Part shown: in pieces, positions 46,651-58,211 of the stretch
Numbering within the stretch: position 1 is the first letter of the stretch
Layout: each line of letters begins with the position of its first letter
Source: Microvelia longipes
Taxonomy: Eukaryota; Arthropoda; Insecta; Hemiptera; Veliidae
Direction: 5' to 3'
DNA length: 64,000 bases
NCBI GenBank assembly: GCA_018340805.1
Contig: JACMZG010001914.1
Location: 30,070,131 to 30,134,130 of the forward strand
Position numbers and translations under genes: made by a program
Notes under the pieces: model-generated
The model's database searches: none
What the model was told of the DNA's origin: nothing
Seen by the model: the letters and a program-made list of their open reading frames with translations, nothing else

Positions 46651-46879
46651 TGCCTTTTTTCCAAAACTGCAGATTTAAATCATGAATGTTTCAATTTCAA
46701 GTTAATCTGATTTTAAAGTTTTCACAAACTCTATGAGAAAAGAATATATGATAAAAGATACTTGATAGAATGAAGACTAGGATGAAAGTGAAACTTAAAA
46801 GGAGAAGGCAGAGAGCAAACGATGGCATGCTAAAGAAAATAAAAGTGATAGAAAAGAGAGGGTAACAACCTCTACCTAC

Positions 46880-46995
46880 CTCTAGATCTAGTTTGATCTC
46901 GAGCTCATCGAACCAAACTACTTCAGCGTGCCACTGTCCGGCACCGGATCTTCAGATTTCTCCAATATAGACCACGTTTCACTGGCGTAGGCGTT
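46880..46995 (-). CDS. Candidate small exon (terminal coding or UTR), unproven
   Basis: Read on the minus strand, TTTTTTTTGTGTAG gives a good polypyrimidine tract and acceptor AG (46996-46997). The next 25 codons (46995-46918) are balanced and GC-rich, encoding NAYASETWSILEKSEDP then VPDSGTLK and a TAG stop. After a short tail a strong donor-like AG|GTAGGT sits at 46880. No frame is open from acceptor to donor, so it would be a last coding exon or a non-coding exon. The 3' tail contains an imperfect inverted repeat around CTCGAG. I do not recognise the peptide and see no partner exons nearby. Confidence 0.3.
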
Positions 46996-47000
46996 CTACA

Positions 47001-47475
47001 CAAAAAAAATCGGATTAAAAAATCAAGATTATTAAAATCATCTGTATATCGAAAATCAGAAATAATCAATACTCTCATAAATTATAGTTTTATTATATAA
47101 CTCTAATAAAATTACCATCTTTCCATGATTATATACCCTGATACTGTCCAAATGAGCTGAGAATCGTGAGTCGTGCTTCCAAAAAAATACGAACTAGAAA
47201 AACAAAATCTGGATCTACCGAGTGGAATGAATAATTAATTTATGTAGATCTATATTTTTTTAAATGAACTTCTTTTTAATTTTAAATTATTCAGTTTTTA
47301 CGCAAATTTGACCTGTTTTCGTATCGTTTGTCACATGGCTTTACATATTGTCTGCTTAGTTTCACAGTGTCTGGCTGTGTTCTATTGGGGTCGCTACGTC
47401 AGTAAATAGTTTCTTAGGTTTAACGTTTTACTGCGATATATATAAACAAGTATTTAATTTATCACTTCATACTAC
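47001..47475. other. AT-rich non-coding stretch
   Basis: No gene or repeat recognised. Confidence 0.6.
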
Positions 47476-47690
47476 CAATTTTTGCAAAACATGAATAGTT
47501 GACACAATATAACTGTGCGAGAGATACCTAGGAAATGTAACAAGCAAATTTGACATTCGTCATTGATGACAAATGTAGAATGATGGAACAGTTCCCAGAT
47601 GTAGCATTGCATTTGCTAGTTACATTTCCTAGATGTCTCTCGCACAATTATATTGTGTCAAGTATTTATTTTTTATAAATTAATAAAAAT
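47476..47690. mobile_element. Long-TIR MITE family, deletion derivative
   Basis: The left arm TTGACACAATATAACTGTGC, GAGAGATACCTAGGAAATG and the right arm CATTTCCTAGATGTCTCTCG, CACAATTATATTGTGTCAA are inverted. The interior is reduced to TTTGACATTCGTCATTGATG and ACAAATGTAGAATGATGGAA. It is about half the length of the copy at 32062-32495 and lacks its GGCGCC-containing interior. Confidence 0.8.
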
Positions 47691-47809
47691 AAATATCCAT
47701 GTGGTTTATATATAAATAAACCACATAAATTTTTGGCAAAAAAATATTCTCCCAAGACTTTTACTTCCAACATTTATCGCAACTTCTGACATTAGTCAAA
47801 GCTAAAGTG

Positions 47810-47811
<2 letters not shown>

Positions 47812-47852
<41 letters not shown>

Positions 47853-47888
47853 ATATATAATATATATATAATATATAGCTATATATAT

Positions 47889-47945
<57 letters not shown>

Positions 47946-47962
47946 ATTTATATATATGTAAT
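47812..47962. repeat. (TA)n microsatellite with phase breaks
   Basis: TA array of about 150 bp with AATATA and TAGCTATA interruptions. Tyr/Ile-repeat open frames here are artefacts. Confidence 0.95.
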
Positions 47963-48316
47963 ATATGAAACTGTAACGAGTCGGACAGTAGCAACGTGAA
48001 CTGACAACTGTAACTATAGTGGGCACGTTTGCACAAAAATCCTTGTTTCAATTACCACCTTAAATATTGCGAAATTTTGAATTATTTGATCGAAATTTAA
48101 CTCACTTTTAAATTTGAACTCATTCACGTCCAATTATTTTTCGAATAACCTACCAATACTTCGCACTGTTATAACTATACTTTTATTATATTTGAGATCA
48201 TACGTGACTTAAAACAAGTTTACAAGTTTCAAATTGGCTCTGATTTACGAGTGGTGTATATTTTTATAATATTTAAAAATAAGTAATTTTTTTATTCTTC
48301 TCTCACCACCACTATG

Positions 48317-48348
48317 TATTATATAATATATATATAATTATATATATA

Positions 48349-48396
<48 letters not shown>

Positions 48397-48411
48397 ATAT
48401 ATATTATATAT

Positions 48412-48456
<45 letters not shown>

Positions 48457-48537
48457 GCTATACATATCTATATAATATATATATATTATATATATATTAT
48501 ATTTATATATTATATATATATTATATATATATACATT
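48317..48537. repeat. (TA)n microsatellite with phase breaks
   Basis: TA array of about 220 bp, many AATAT and ATTAT breaks, with a short unique spacer AAACGCTATACATATC at 48453. Confidence 0.95.
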
Positions 48538-48880
48538 GTGTTTGCTCTAAATTACAATAGAAAATTATTTTAGGGTCACCTATACTTTTGTAAAAATCAT
48601 TTCCATGAATGTACTGTGTTTCATTCATTCGCTGTATAATAAAAAAGGGAGCTATTTTAATTTAGCTATTTGTTTGACTATCTGATAACTTTTTGCATCA
48701 ATGTTATAGTAAATTTTACCTCTGGCCGGTATTGGTCCCTTGACGTATTTGGTTAGCCGAAATTATTTACATTGTAGCTCTTTAGAAACAAGCTTAGCTT
48801 TATAATGCATGTAATGTGTGCAAATTATTGAATTCAACGTAATACTAAAAGCAAACATATACTTTGGTCATACGCGGGAT
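48538..48880. other. Non-coding stretch
   Basis: No gene or repeat recognised. Confidence 0.55.
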
Positions 48881-48881
48881 T

Positions 48882-48980
48882 TGTCAGGGGGTTAACCCCC
48901 TTTGGGGTTCTACCCAATATGTTTAACCCCTTTTGGGGTTTAATCCAATATGTTTATCCCCCCTGTGGGTTTAACCCCAA
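48882..48980. repeat. GGGGTTAACCCC-rich short tandem repeat
   Basis: Starts with the perfect palindrome AGGGGGTTAACCCCCT at 48888-48903, then GGGGTTCTACCCAATATGTT and GGGGTTTAATCCAATATGTT as a unit of about 32 bp (just over two copies), ending GGGTTTAACCCC. It is strongly GC-skewed against its flanks. Confidence 0.75.
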
Positions 48981-48981
48981 C

Positions 48982-49117
48982 TGTTCACACGGTATTTTTT
49001 CATGTTAAAAATGAGTTTTGGGGTTGAACCCTGTTTTCAATTCCGTTCTCACAATAACTGCCAGGGGGTTGAACCCCTTATTGGGTTAAACCCCCTGCCA
49101 AACACCGTGTGTGAACA
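48982..49117. mobile_element. Small TIR element with GGGGTT hairpins
   Basis: TGTTCACACGGTATTTTTT at the left and AACACCGTGTGTGAACA at the right are inverted (about 15 bp, with a 2-bp indel). Inside, CAGGGGGTTGAACCCCTTAT and GGGTTAAACCCCCTG form a hairpin (49061-49098). It adjoins the preceding tandem repeat, whose unit shares the GGGGTTnAACCCC words. Confidence 0.6.
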
Positions 49118-49120
49118 TAG

Positions 49121-49858
49121 TAATAGAAAGCTTACTGTAATATTCAAACCATATTATAAGACTAAAGTAGCTTTCAACATCCTCCACATTTTTTTAAAGT
49201 TCATTAATTATACCAATACCCAATAATCATTGTACATCTGATCTGAGAAATAATCATTTCACGATAATTGGCACAAAAGTTGATCCAAATTATGAAATAA
49301 TAAATTATGATGCGGGATGTTAAATTTATTTCTCATAATCTTTATTTGTCCTTAAAAAATCTACGTCAGTGATAAGGAAGAGTAAATATATTTACTTAAG
49401 TCTTTTTAACTTAATATTGATAACAAAATTACAAAAATGTATTAATAAAATTTATTTTTTATTGATGAAAATGTAATGGTAACTAATTTTTAAGAGATAT
49501 TACGAAGTTTAATATAATCAATAAGATTTAAAAATACAAGGATGGTTTAAAAAAAGTTTTCCCAAAATAGGTAAATTATCTTAAAGTGGGCTAACCAGTA
49601 AATGAGTAATCCCCTCGAAAGTAAGCTTTAACAATACTAATTTTGAAATAAATAACTATTTTACAAGTATTTTAGTTTAAATTTTGGACTGGTTATTTAA
49701 TTTGAAGTATTGGCAATAATGATTTGGTGTTTGTTTTTAATAAGTTTACAAAATGTGTAGTTATGTGTTTTGCTTGTTTATATTATATAATTTATGGTTT
49801 TTTATTATAGTTGTATTTAGCTTAGAAATAATATTATATGCTTTATTTGTTTTATCAA
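49121..49858. other. AT-rich non-coding stretch
   Basis: No gene or repeat recognised. Confidence 0.6.
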
Positions 49859-50026
<168 letters not shown>

Positions 50027-50056
50027 CTGTTAGTCAAATGACAGGTAGTATACTAA

Positions 50057-50137
50057 GACCCGTATTCAAAGTCATTTTCCTAACATTCTCCTTGTTGCTT
50101 AAGGAGAATGTTAGGAAAATGTCTTTGAATACGGGCC
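50057..50137. mobile_element. Compact foldback MITE, 37-bp arms
   Basis: The left arm (50057-50093) GACCCGTATTCAAAGTCATT ... ACATTCTCCTT and the right arm (50101-50137) are reverse complements with only two or three differences, around a 7-base loop. The RCCCGTATTCA terminus is of a kind seen in short palindromic elements of other animal genomes. Both strands stay open across it, an artefact of symmetry. Confidence 0.85.
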
Positions 50138-50259
50138 TGAATAAATTTCTTGTTAAATAGTTTAGGATTTGAACACATAATACTACTGGTCTTACATCAC
50201 TTTTATGTACGTTCCAAATTTGGCTTGATAGCAACACTATTGTTTATGTCTAGATTTTT

Positions 50260-50830
50260 TTTTCAACGAGCTTAATATTGTCTTGTTATAATACTTCGTA
50301 ATGTTATGCTCCCAGCTATAAATAAACTTATTTGGGCCATTTTTCAAATAATAAAACGCTTCGTTGGCCATGCTCCCAGTAATACAACACTTTATTGGGT
50401 AATTAGCCCAGTAACACGACACGTCTTACAACCTCCGTTTTAACGTCTTCAAACGGACCACTCTGCCGGTGATAGAAACTTATTATGTTCTTTCTATAAG
50501 TATAAATAATACACTTCTTGAGCCACGCGCTTAGTATTAGACCACTTCTTTCGGTAATACTCCCAGTAATAGAACTCTTCTGGAGTCATGCTTCCAGTAA
50601 AATATTACTTCTTAGGGTCATTCTGGCGGTAACAAAAACTTCTAAGGTTTATTCTAATGGCAATGCAACGTTTTTGGTGTCATGCTCCTAGAAATAAAAC
50701 ATTTCTTGGAATTATGCTCCCACTAATACAATACTTTTTGGAGTATTACTAGGAGTATACCTAGTAATATATTATTTCTAGATGTCATGATCCCAGTAAT
50801 ATAATTATAAATCATACATTTTGTTGGATA
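50260..50830 (+). repeat. Ancient degenerate minisatellite, ATGCTCCCAGTAATA
   Basis: Words like ATGCTCCCAGTAATACAAC and ACTTCTTGGGGTCAT recur every roughly 35-45 bp with heavy divergence. A further unit, TATCCCAGTAATAGAACACT, sits at 51402-51421 on the far side of an unrelated segment. Confidence 0.65.
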
Positions 50831-51395
50831 TTTAACAACAAAATCTCTACGCCCTATGGTTAGAGGGAGAGAGAGAGGTAGAGATAAAGAGTTTGAGATA
50901 TAAAGACAATATTAATAATTGAGATAGAGTGTAATTATAGCAATCCGTGGCTTACTTGATTTGAAAGAAGACATGACGTGAAGTTGACCAGGCCTGGTGA
51001 AGCTGAAGGTATCCAAAATTGACCGGAAGCACGGTGTACACAGCACAACAGAGCACAGATTGATATTTAGTTTACGCGACCACAACAGCACTGATTTCGG
51101 CACACGGATAGTTAAGAAATGAAAATAAGAATAGTTTATAATAAAATAGTGAGATATAACAATGAGATAACACTCGGAGAGGAAGAGGTAAAGAGAACGA
51201 ACTAAACGGTATCGAGGTTGGTAAAATACAAAATGGCGAGGAAAAGTGTATGGAAAAAGAGCGGGAAAGGTTAGGAAAATGCGGGAAAACACGAAGTTAC
51301 ATAATTAAACATATGAGCGCAGCAGCAGACGGGGATACAGTGCACTCTATCGAATTTATAAGGAAAATAAAGATAAAATACTTAACACATTTGTT
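50831..51395. other. Segment interrupting the degenerate array
   Basis: Less AT-rich, GA-biased DNA (GAGGGAGAGAGAGAGGTAGAG; AATGGCGAGGAAAAGTG) lies between array units. A 126-codon minus-strand frame (50912-51292) has no recognisable domain. It could be a solo LTR or other insertion, but I found no flanking duplication. Confidence 0.35.
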
Positions 51396-51440
51396 TGAGA
51401 ATATCCCAGTAATAGAACACTTCCTAAAGATCTTTTTTTA

Positions 51441-52640
51441 ATAATCATTTTCACCTTAGTTTCTGAATCCAACCGCCCAGTTATATCCGTTTGAAACTCT
51501 TCTCTCTTTACTTGTATCTTGATAATACATTTATTAGTTGCCGACATTTTTCTAGTTACCAGTATTTATCTGTATTTGTTATTCATTTCTTTAATTATAC
51601 AATTTTATGCACACCTGTTATAGCTTTTACTCATATTTTAACGGTGCATTTATATTTTTCATGACAAACACAAGAATAAATTAGTGTTCTAATAAATTTT
51701 ATTTAAATGTAAAATGAACTTAAGGCAAATATTAAGTTAAAAAATATTAAAATTTGCTCTGAAGAGAAAATAAAAACAATAAATTAAATAACACTTATAA
51801 GAGGTATAAATGTCTTGAAAAAAAGTACAGTAGTTAAAAAATACAAGAACTTAAGTGCTTTAAGTAGCCACTTTTTGTGAGGTACTTCTTACTGTACAGA
51901 AGATGCCTCCTTTTTGTCCCTCTTTCAAGATTTGTTTAGTACTAACCATTTAGCTGTTTACCACCACTCCATTATGCTGGGATCTTTCAAAACATCCAGG
52001 ACACTGCACCTTCTAAAGTCATTACAAGATGCATCTTCCTTTTGAATTTAATTACCTTAAGTTTTACACAGGATTTCTTATAAATTACTCTTTTATTTAG
52101 TGTTATTGGAAAGAAATTTGTTTTTAAGTTACTTTCGTTATTTATTTATATGTTGTTAATTTTGTTTTGTCATTAATAGTCAGTATATTATGTTTGTTGT
52201 TTTATTTATGTCCAAGTAGCTGTTTTTTTTTTTGTTTAATCTTTTCTGTTTGCTTTGCATGCATTGGGACTTATTTTAAGTAATTTATTTCAAGTTTTGT
52301 TTTGGGATATTTAAAAGGCTAAATGCAAGACATGAAAAACACTTATGATATTAAAATGAGATGTTCTTTAATGAAGTAGCTGGTTTATATTGGTATCATT
52401 AAAATATGTTATTTATTTGGTTATAATTATCAACTAAATAACAACACTTTTGGATGAAATGTATCAAGTTTTAGTTTTAAGGACAACTAGTAATCTAGTT
52501 ATTAAGTTTGCACGTTTACAAATGTGAAGTTTATTTATTGAAAACATACAAGATTTTAAACACATCGAAGCCCTTAGGCAAATTAACCTTTAAAATTACT
52601 TAAATTTAAAGTCAGAAACTTTATTATACTAATAAAATTG
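51441..52640. other. AT-rich non-coding stretch
   Basis: No gene or clear repeat. Confidence 0.6.
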
Positions 52641-53045
52641 CGCTTAGTTAAGTTCTTTCTCTCCTTTGGTTGTAGAGCATTTCTTTGGGTTCTATTTTTT
52701 CCTTGCTCTAAAGCTTTTGTTTAGTATCTTTGTTCTGTACTACGATAGCACAACTATCTGGTCTTTCTCTCTTTTGCTAGAAACATTCATTTAGGGTCTT
52801 AGAGAAAGTGTAACTAAGGAACTAAAAGTCTTTAGTAAACAGTGGAGGATATCTTTAGGATCTCTCTCCCCAAAATTATCAAACCCTTTTAATGAATTTT
52901 CTCCTCTATTTTAGTAGAGTACTTCTTTGGCACCGCTGTCTCCTAAAGATATATTAGTCACTTTTAATGGATTTTCTCCTATATAATTATAAAGAACTTT
53001 TATCTCCAGACGGTGTATAATGTTATGTTTATTAACTTGTTTATA

Positions 53046-53150
53046 AGGAGTAAAGAAGCACTTTCCACTCCCAAGGGAGAAAAAGTTACTTTTCACTCCC
53101 TTGGGAGTTAAAAAGTAACTTTTTTCCCTTGGGAGTGAAAAGTGTTTCCT
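53046..53150. repeat. Nested foldback built on TCACTCCCTTGGGAGT
   Basis: CACTTTCCACTCCCAAGGGA at the left is inverted as TCCCTTGGGAGTGAAAAGTG at the right. Between them AAGTTACTTTTCACTCCC and GGGAGTTAAAAAGTAACTT form a second inverted pair. CCCAAGGG/CCCTTGGG occurs three times in 90 bp. Confidence 0.75.
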
Positions 53151-53214
53151 ATTATTGTGTTATGAGAGCCAGTTATACCAATTTTTAGGGGAGTGATATT
53201 TTTTAAATTTATAC

Positions 53215-53425
53215 AGGTGACCGATCAATTTTTTGCAATTTTCCCTGGGGTGGCACCCCCAAAATTTATAAGGGGGAGCCGACCAAAAAAATTTTTTTTA
53301 TTGGTTCAAAATCCGTTTCAGGTCAAAAGAAGAAAGTTTGGAGCAATAATTTTTTTTCATATTTTTGGTGGCAGCCCCCCTAAATTTATAAGGGAGTCCG
53401 ACCCAAAAAATAAGAATAAAATAAA
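53215..53425 (+). repeat. Diverged direct duplication, TTTATAAGGGGGAGCCGACC
   Basis: GTGGCACCCCCAAAATTTAT then AAGGGGGAGCCGACC (53250-53284) recurs as GTGGCAGCCCCCCTAAATTT then ATAAGGGAGTCCGACCC (53370-53404), spaced about 120 bp. Function unknown. Confidence 0.6.
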
Positions 53426-53880
53426 ACCAAACATGTTAAAATAAAATCAACGTCTGGAGATAAAATCTTGTATGCACCTTGGGAGTAAAATACTATTTTA
53501 CTCCCCTCGCATTTACCTTTCTACCTTCGGGAGTTAATCGCATAAATACCTCGGCTTTGCCTCGGGAGTTAAATACTTTGGTTCCCTCGGCTTACGCCTT
53601 AGGAACCAACTAACTGCTCAGGGAAATAATAGCATTCTTTACTCCCTTGGTGCATAAATAACTATTTTAGAATCTCTCTCTCTCTCGCTTTAGGATTTTC
53701 TTCTTTGAAGTAGTAAAGGACTTCTTTGGCACCTCTCACTCCCCAAAGTTATAGAACACTTCTAATAGATTTTCTCCTCTATTGTAGTAGAAGACTTCTT
53801 TGGGATCCCTCTTCTCTAATGTTATAAATCACTTCTTTGGGACATCTTTACCAACATTCAATGATACTGGAACAACGCTT

Positions 53881-54467
53881 ATACTGTACTTAAATAATAT
53901 ATAACATTCTTAAATTTAATAACACTTTTAAAATTCTAAGTGGTGGAATGTCGAGCGAAACAAAATTCAGTTTCGACTTAATTATGTGTAGCTGTTTTTA
54001 CGAGATTGTGTGCTTGAGGCTCTGTAGACCTCCAGTATATTATAATACTCATGATTTTACCACTATAAGTTCTGTAATATTATTTATTTATGGATTTGAT
54101 TTATTTGTTTATCATTTTTTATCGTTTGTTCGCAGGTAAACAAAGTGCATGGGATTGGTCTCATGACAGTGAGTAATGTTTATAATATATCATAATTCAT
54201 TTTATGTAAATGAATATGCTAACTAAATCTAATCATTTAATGTCCATCTAAGAGCAAATCATAAAGCAATCTATTATATACTACCAATAACTTTAAATTG
54301 TTTCTAATTGCATAGAGATTACATTACATGTTCAAAGAAATGGCAATGCCTATCTCATTTCATTGTTTAATTTGAAGCAGTCTTATAAGGTCAAAATATA
54401 CAATAGTCTATCTATAGTCTATAGACACAAATCGAACAGTTGTCTTGGATGCAACAATTGGTTGGAT
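53881..54467. other. AT-rich non-coding stretch
   Basis: No gene recognised. A 63-codon frame at 53948-54139 has no known motif. Confidence 0.55.
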
Positions 54468-54541
54468 GCAAACCCCAAATCCCCATAGTGTCAACAGTTA
54501 AAATACTAACGCTTTAACAACTTTAACCATTAAGGCGTCTC
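54468..54541 (-). mobile_element. tRNA-derived SINE head fragment
   Basis: On the minus strand, GACGCCTTAATGGTTAAAGT, TGTTAAAGCGTTAGTATTTT and GGGGTTTGCATCC (B box) line up with the SINE head; TTAAAGCGTTAGTAT is shared with copy 4. No 3' region is seen. Confidence 0.45.
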
Positions 54542-54969
54542 TTATTTATTCGAATTTGATGTATATTTCCCTTCTGTTTTTAGCACGAAATTATTTTACA
54601 TGATATCTTAATTTTTACAATATTTCATTATGTTCTCGAACCAATCCTTACTTAAATTAAGTTGTTCCAACTTTAATTTGTAATTATGAAGTATTTATAT
54701 CACGAAACGGATGAACTTCGTGAAGAACTTGACCTTTCGTGTTTAATAATTAGACTTCCTCGGTCAACCGATGATTACCGACATATTCCGACAATTACCG
54801 ACCTATCATCCACAAGTTACACCCTGATTTAAATTAAAATAAATGCCGTCCAATAAAATTGAAGGCTAGTAATTTATTTCTTATATTTATTTATTTTTTA
54901 TTATAATTTATTAAGAAGCATTGAAAGAAATGTTTTATTTAAATTAATTTTTTACTATAACGTTAACAG

Positions 54970-54973
<4 letters not shown>

Positions 54974-55045
<72 letters not shown>
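54974..55045. repeat. (TA)n microsatellite
   Basis: TA tract of about 70 bp. Confidence 0.97.
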
Positions 55046-55047
<2 letters not shown>

Positions 55048-56424
55048 TTTAAAAACAAAAAAAATATACTAAAAAATAAAGCATTTACACTAAATTATAA
55101 ATGTTTAACTTACTATGGTAAAATGGAATCTATAATGTCGGAAAAGGCTTGTTTTAGTTAAATTTTATTGTTGAAGAAATAAAAAGTTCATTATTAGCAG
55201 AAGTAAAGTAAAACTTTCTAGTTAATAAACCACATTAATAGTCAGATTTAAAAAAATATTTTATCTGGACGTCATCCAGATAACGAATTTTGCACTTTCC
55301 TTACAAAATTATAATTGTCATGAATCTCTAGTGACTAAAAAAATTTCGAGTGCAATGTTATCTAATTCGCGTATTAAGTCTACTGGCATTAATAAACTTT
55401 TTTTTTGTACCAAAGCAGGGATATTGTGCCTTACTACTTTTTTTCTATTCACATATTGCGTAGCAAAACACATCTGTCCTTATTTTGTTACTTTTATTTT
55501 GTGAATAGGTAACGTTTATCTATAGGTAAAGTACAGAGAGGTCAAATGGTTGTCGAGAAAACAAAAATGACCCTGAAATTGGGTTTTACGTAGTTTTTTT
55601 AACCACCTTTATGTAGACCTTTAAATGGCAAACATTTTTAGAGCAACTAAAGAAATCTGTGTTAAATAGAACGGATAGATATGTACGGACTTTTCCATTC
55701 TATCTATGTTTCAATACTTTATCTATGTATATATACAGAGTATAATTGTACACTTATACATTTTAAATACATATTTAAATGTTTGTTCATACAATTTTTG
55801 AACTAGCTCATCTTATGTATTCGTGTTCGTGCTACATTTAATGTATACATAAATATATCATATATTTATACGCTCAGTCATAGACTTTTTACTAACTACC
55901 ACATTTTATGTATCTCTTATGTTTACTTCAAACAATCTTTATATAAACATCTCTTCAAGTTTATGATTGGCCATACAAATATATAATGTGGTTATATAGT
56001 TTATTACATTCTCCTAACAAAAAATAATAACACTTTTCATAAATTTCCATTATTTGATTGGAAAAATTGATTAATATTAGAACATAATATTTCATTATCA
56101 ATCGCAATACAGTATTAATTATATGCCATAATTACTTTAGTATAATTTTTAATTACAATTAATTTTAATAGATGCAGTGCGCCAATTTTTCTTAGTTCAG
56201 GCCTAGCATATTATTTTAATTTACTGATAAGGATGAAAGTAATAAATGTATTTAATGTTATAGCTATTTTTCCAATCTATTTCATTAGAAGAAATTGAAC
56301 TTTCTATTTTAATTTTGATTATTATATGAGATTAAGTAAAATTACTTTTGATTTTTAAGTTTTTAAAACTAATAAGTAAGATAGAAAGTACATACATAAA
56401 ATAAATATAAGTTGATTTCTCTAT
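55046..56424. other. AT-rich non-coding stretch
   Basis: No gene or clear repeat. Confidence 0.6.
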
Positions 56425-56535
56425 TAGACACTCGATAGCACGAAAAAAGTTGAATTTACTTTATTACCAATACTTCAGTTTTTATACCACAAGGCATATT
56501 TATGTTTAAAACAATACGGAGACAATTAGTCATTA
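56425..56535 (+). repeat. Dispersed repeat fragment, GACACTCGATRG family
   Basis: AGACACTCGATAGCACGAAA, then CACAAGGCATATTTATGTTT, in the same order and spacing as at 4785-4880. Confidence 0.5.
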
Positions 56536-56821
56536 CTTTGATAATAATTATATAATTATATATTTACTTATAAAACAACAGGCCTTCGGCTATTGATCGC
56601 AACCTCCCCGCTGTAGGCCGTTTTGTGGCCACATAGTTTTATACTATATCAATTTGTCATATTACTAGTTTATGTAAATGGCATATTGCCACTATATTAG
56701 CGACTTTACAAACGCATTAGTCAAATAAATATTAGCGAAGGTTTTTAAGTAAAACTTTCTACATGTGTAATAATAAACATTAGCTACATACATTTTGTTT
56801 AGGGATTTGAGAATGTTACTC

Positions 56822-56849
56822 AATTATTCAGCATTTCTGCTGAATAATT
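56822..56849. repeat. Perfect 12-bp-arm hairpin
   Basis: AATTATTCAGCA, loop TTTC, TGCTGAATAATT. Confidence 0.85.
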
Positions 56850-56866
56850 ACTGTAGGTTAATGACG

Positions 56867-56892
56867 TCACACACACACACAATATATTTATA

Positions 56893-56966
<74 letters not shown>
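56867..56966. repeat. (CA)n then (TA)n microsatellite
   Basis: CACACACACACACA followed by TA repeats, like 41594-41684. Confidence 0.95.
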
Positions 56967-56972
<6 letters not shown>

Positions 56973-58211
56973 CACCTCACTTCTCTGCATTACCTCAAAC
57001 TAATAAGCTCATTTAATTAACTCTTGAAGTTTATATTTTCTAAGAACTGTAACAAAGAACTACTGCATAAGATAATAAGAACTATTACAAAGCCGACTCC
57101 TATAAGCCACAATTCTTCAAATCCAGCCTGGTTTTTCAATATCTATAAAATTGTTAAAATAGAAAATAAGGAAGTTATGCGGTTTTGCGGCTCCGGAGTT
57201 TGAAATCCGAGCTAATAATTTATCCGATATTTTTGTAAGGTATCATCAAAAGTAGAGAGTTTTGAAAGAATATTTTAACACTTTAGATCTATGTTTTAGT
57301 GGCACGGACGGTTTGAAATAAATCAGATGATCTAAATTTTACTTTTGAATTTATTGCTTTCCTTTATTTTAAGAAGTGGGAAGCCTTTATTTTTTTAATA
57401 AAATTTTCATCATCTTATACTTAAAGGCGTATATTTCAAGAATTGTCTATTCAAAATTAATGATTGTTTGAATCATAAAACTGTTTCACCTTTTCAAAAA
57501 CACTTTAAGCAACTGCTATAAGAAACTGTTTTTGGTTTGTTGAATAATAAAACTTTGTCCTTCTTATTACTTACCTGATTAAAATTTTCTTCAGAAAAAA
57601 TCATATGCTACATGACGAAACAGAAATTTATTCTTGTTTTTTTTTGGTTAGCTTTTATTCTTGGTCATTATACAATTTATGTCTTCCTAAAATAAAAAAT
57701 ATAGATCTTTTTCCTTGTAATTTATAATCATTTAGTTTTCTCTCGCTTGTACAAGTCTGTGTTGAATTTAATTAAACCATATTATTATGCGCATAAATAT
57801 TATAATAATCATTATTTAAGCTCGTTTTCATATTTTATGTTATATTATTAGAATATTATACTTTACATACTATATAGACAACCTTGAGGTACAGTTATCT
57901 TGGTGACACAATGCTGTTATTATTTATCTATTTAAATCTGATTATTTATTCATCTTCTTTAGTAAGATTCATTTCTTTTTATTTTTACTTGTGTAGGATT
58001 CCGTCCGTCCTGTTATTGAAGTTACTTTTTTCCGCTAAAGACAACGTCCAAGTAAAAAGATTTGAGGTTATGCTTATAATAAAACTAAATTTAGTTTCGA
58101 TCACGTTGCAGCACGACTTTAAAATTGCTTATGATATATGGATGATCATAATTTTTTAGTAGTGACTCAACAAATTTAGTCGATTCTCTACTTAACAAAT
58201 TCCAATTTTAT
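56967..58211. other. AT-rich non-coding stretch with a tRNA-like scrap
   Basis: No gene. GGCTCCGGAGTTTGAAATCC at 57189-57208 is a weak B-box-like scrap. An open frame at 57884-58159 shows no motif. Confidence 0.5.

Larger units (their letters stand above)
52640..53880. repeat. Degenerate minisatellite (TTTTCTCCTCTATTTTAGTAG) with insertions
   Basis: AATGGATTTTCTCCTCTATT, TAGTAGAGTACTTCTTTGGC and TCTCTCTCCCCAAAATTAT recur at 52850-53000 and 53690-53850, drifting strongly. CTTCTTTGGGATC words resemble the array at 50260-50830, so the two may share ancestry. Two younger structures listed separately sit inside. Confidence 0.55.

Noticed and set aside
47761..48051. Tyr/Ile-repeat proteins
   Set aside because: Translation of (TA)n microsatellites; the same applies to frames at 3038, 9821, 19355, 27566 and 49753.
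50912..51292. 126-codon minus-strand open frame
   Set aside because: No recognisable domain, biased to Phe/Tyr/Ser/Leu as in the antisense of GA-rich DNA; no start or splice context.
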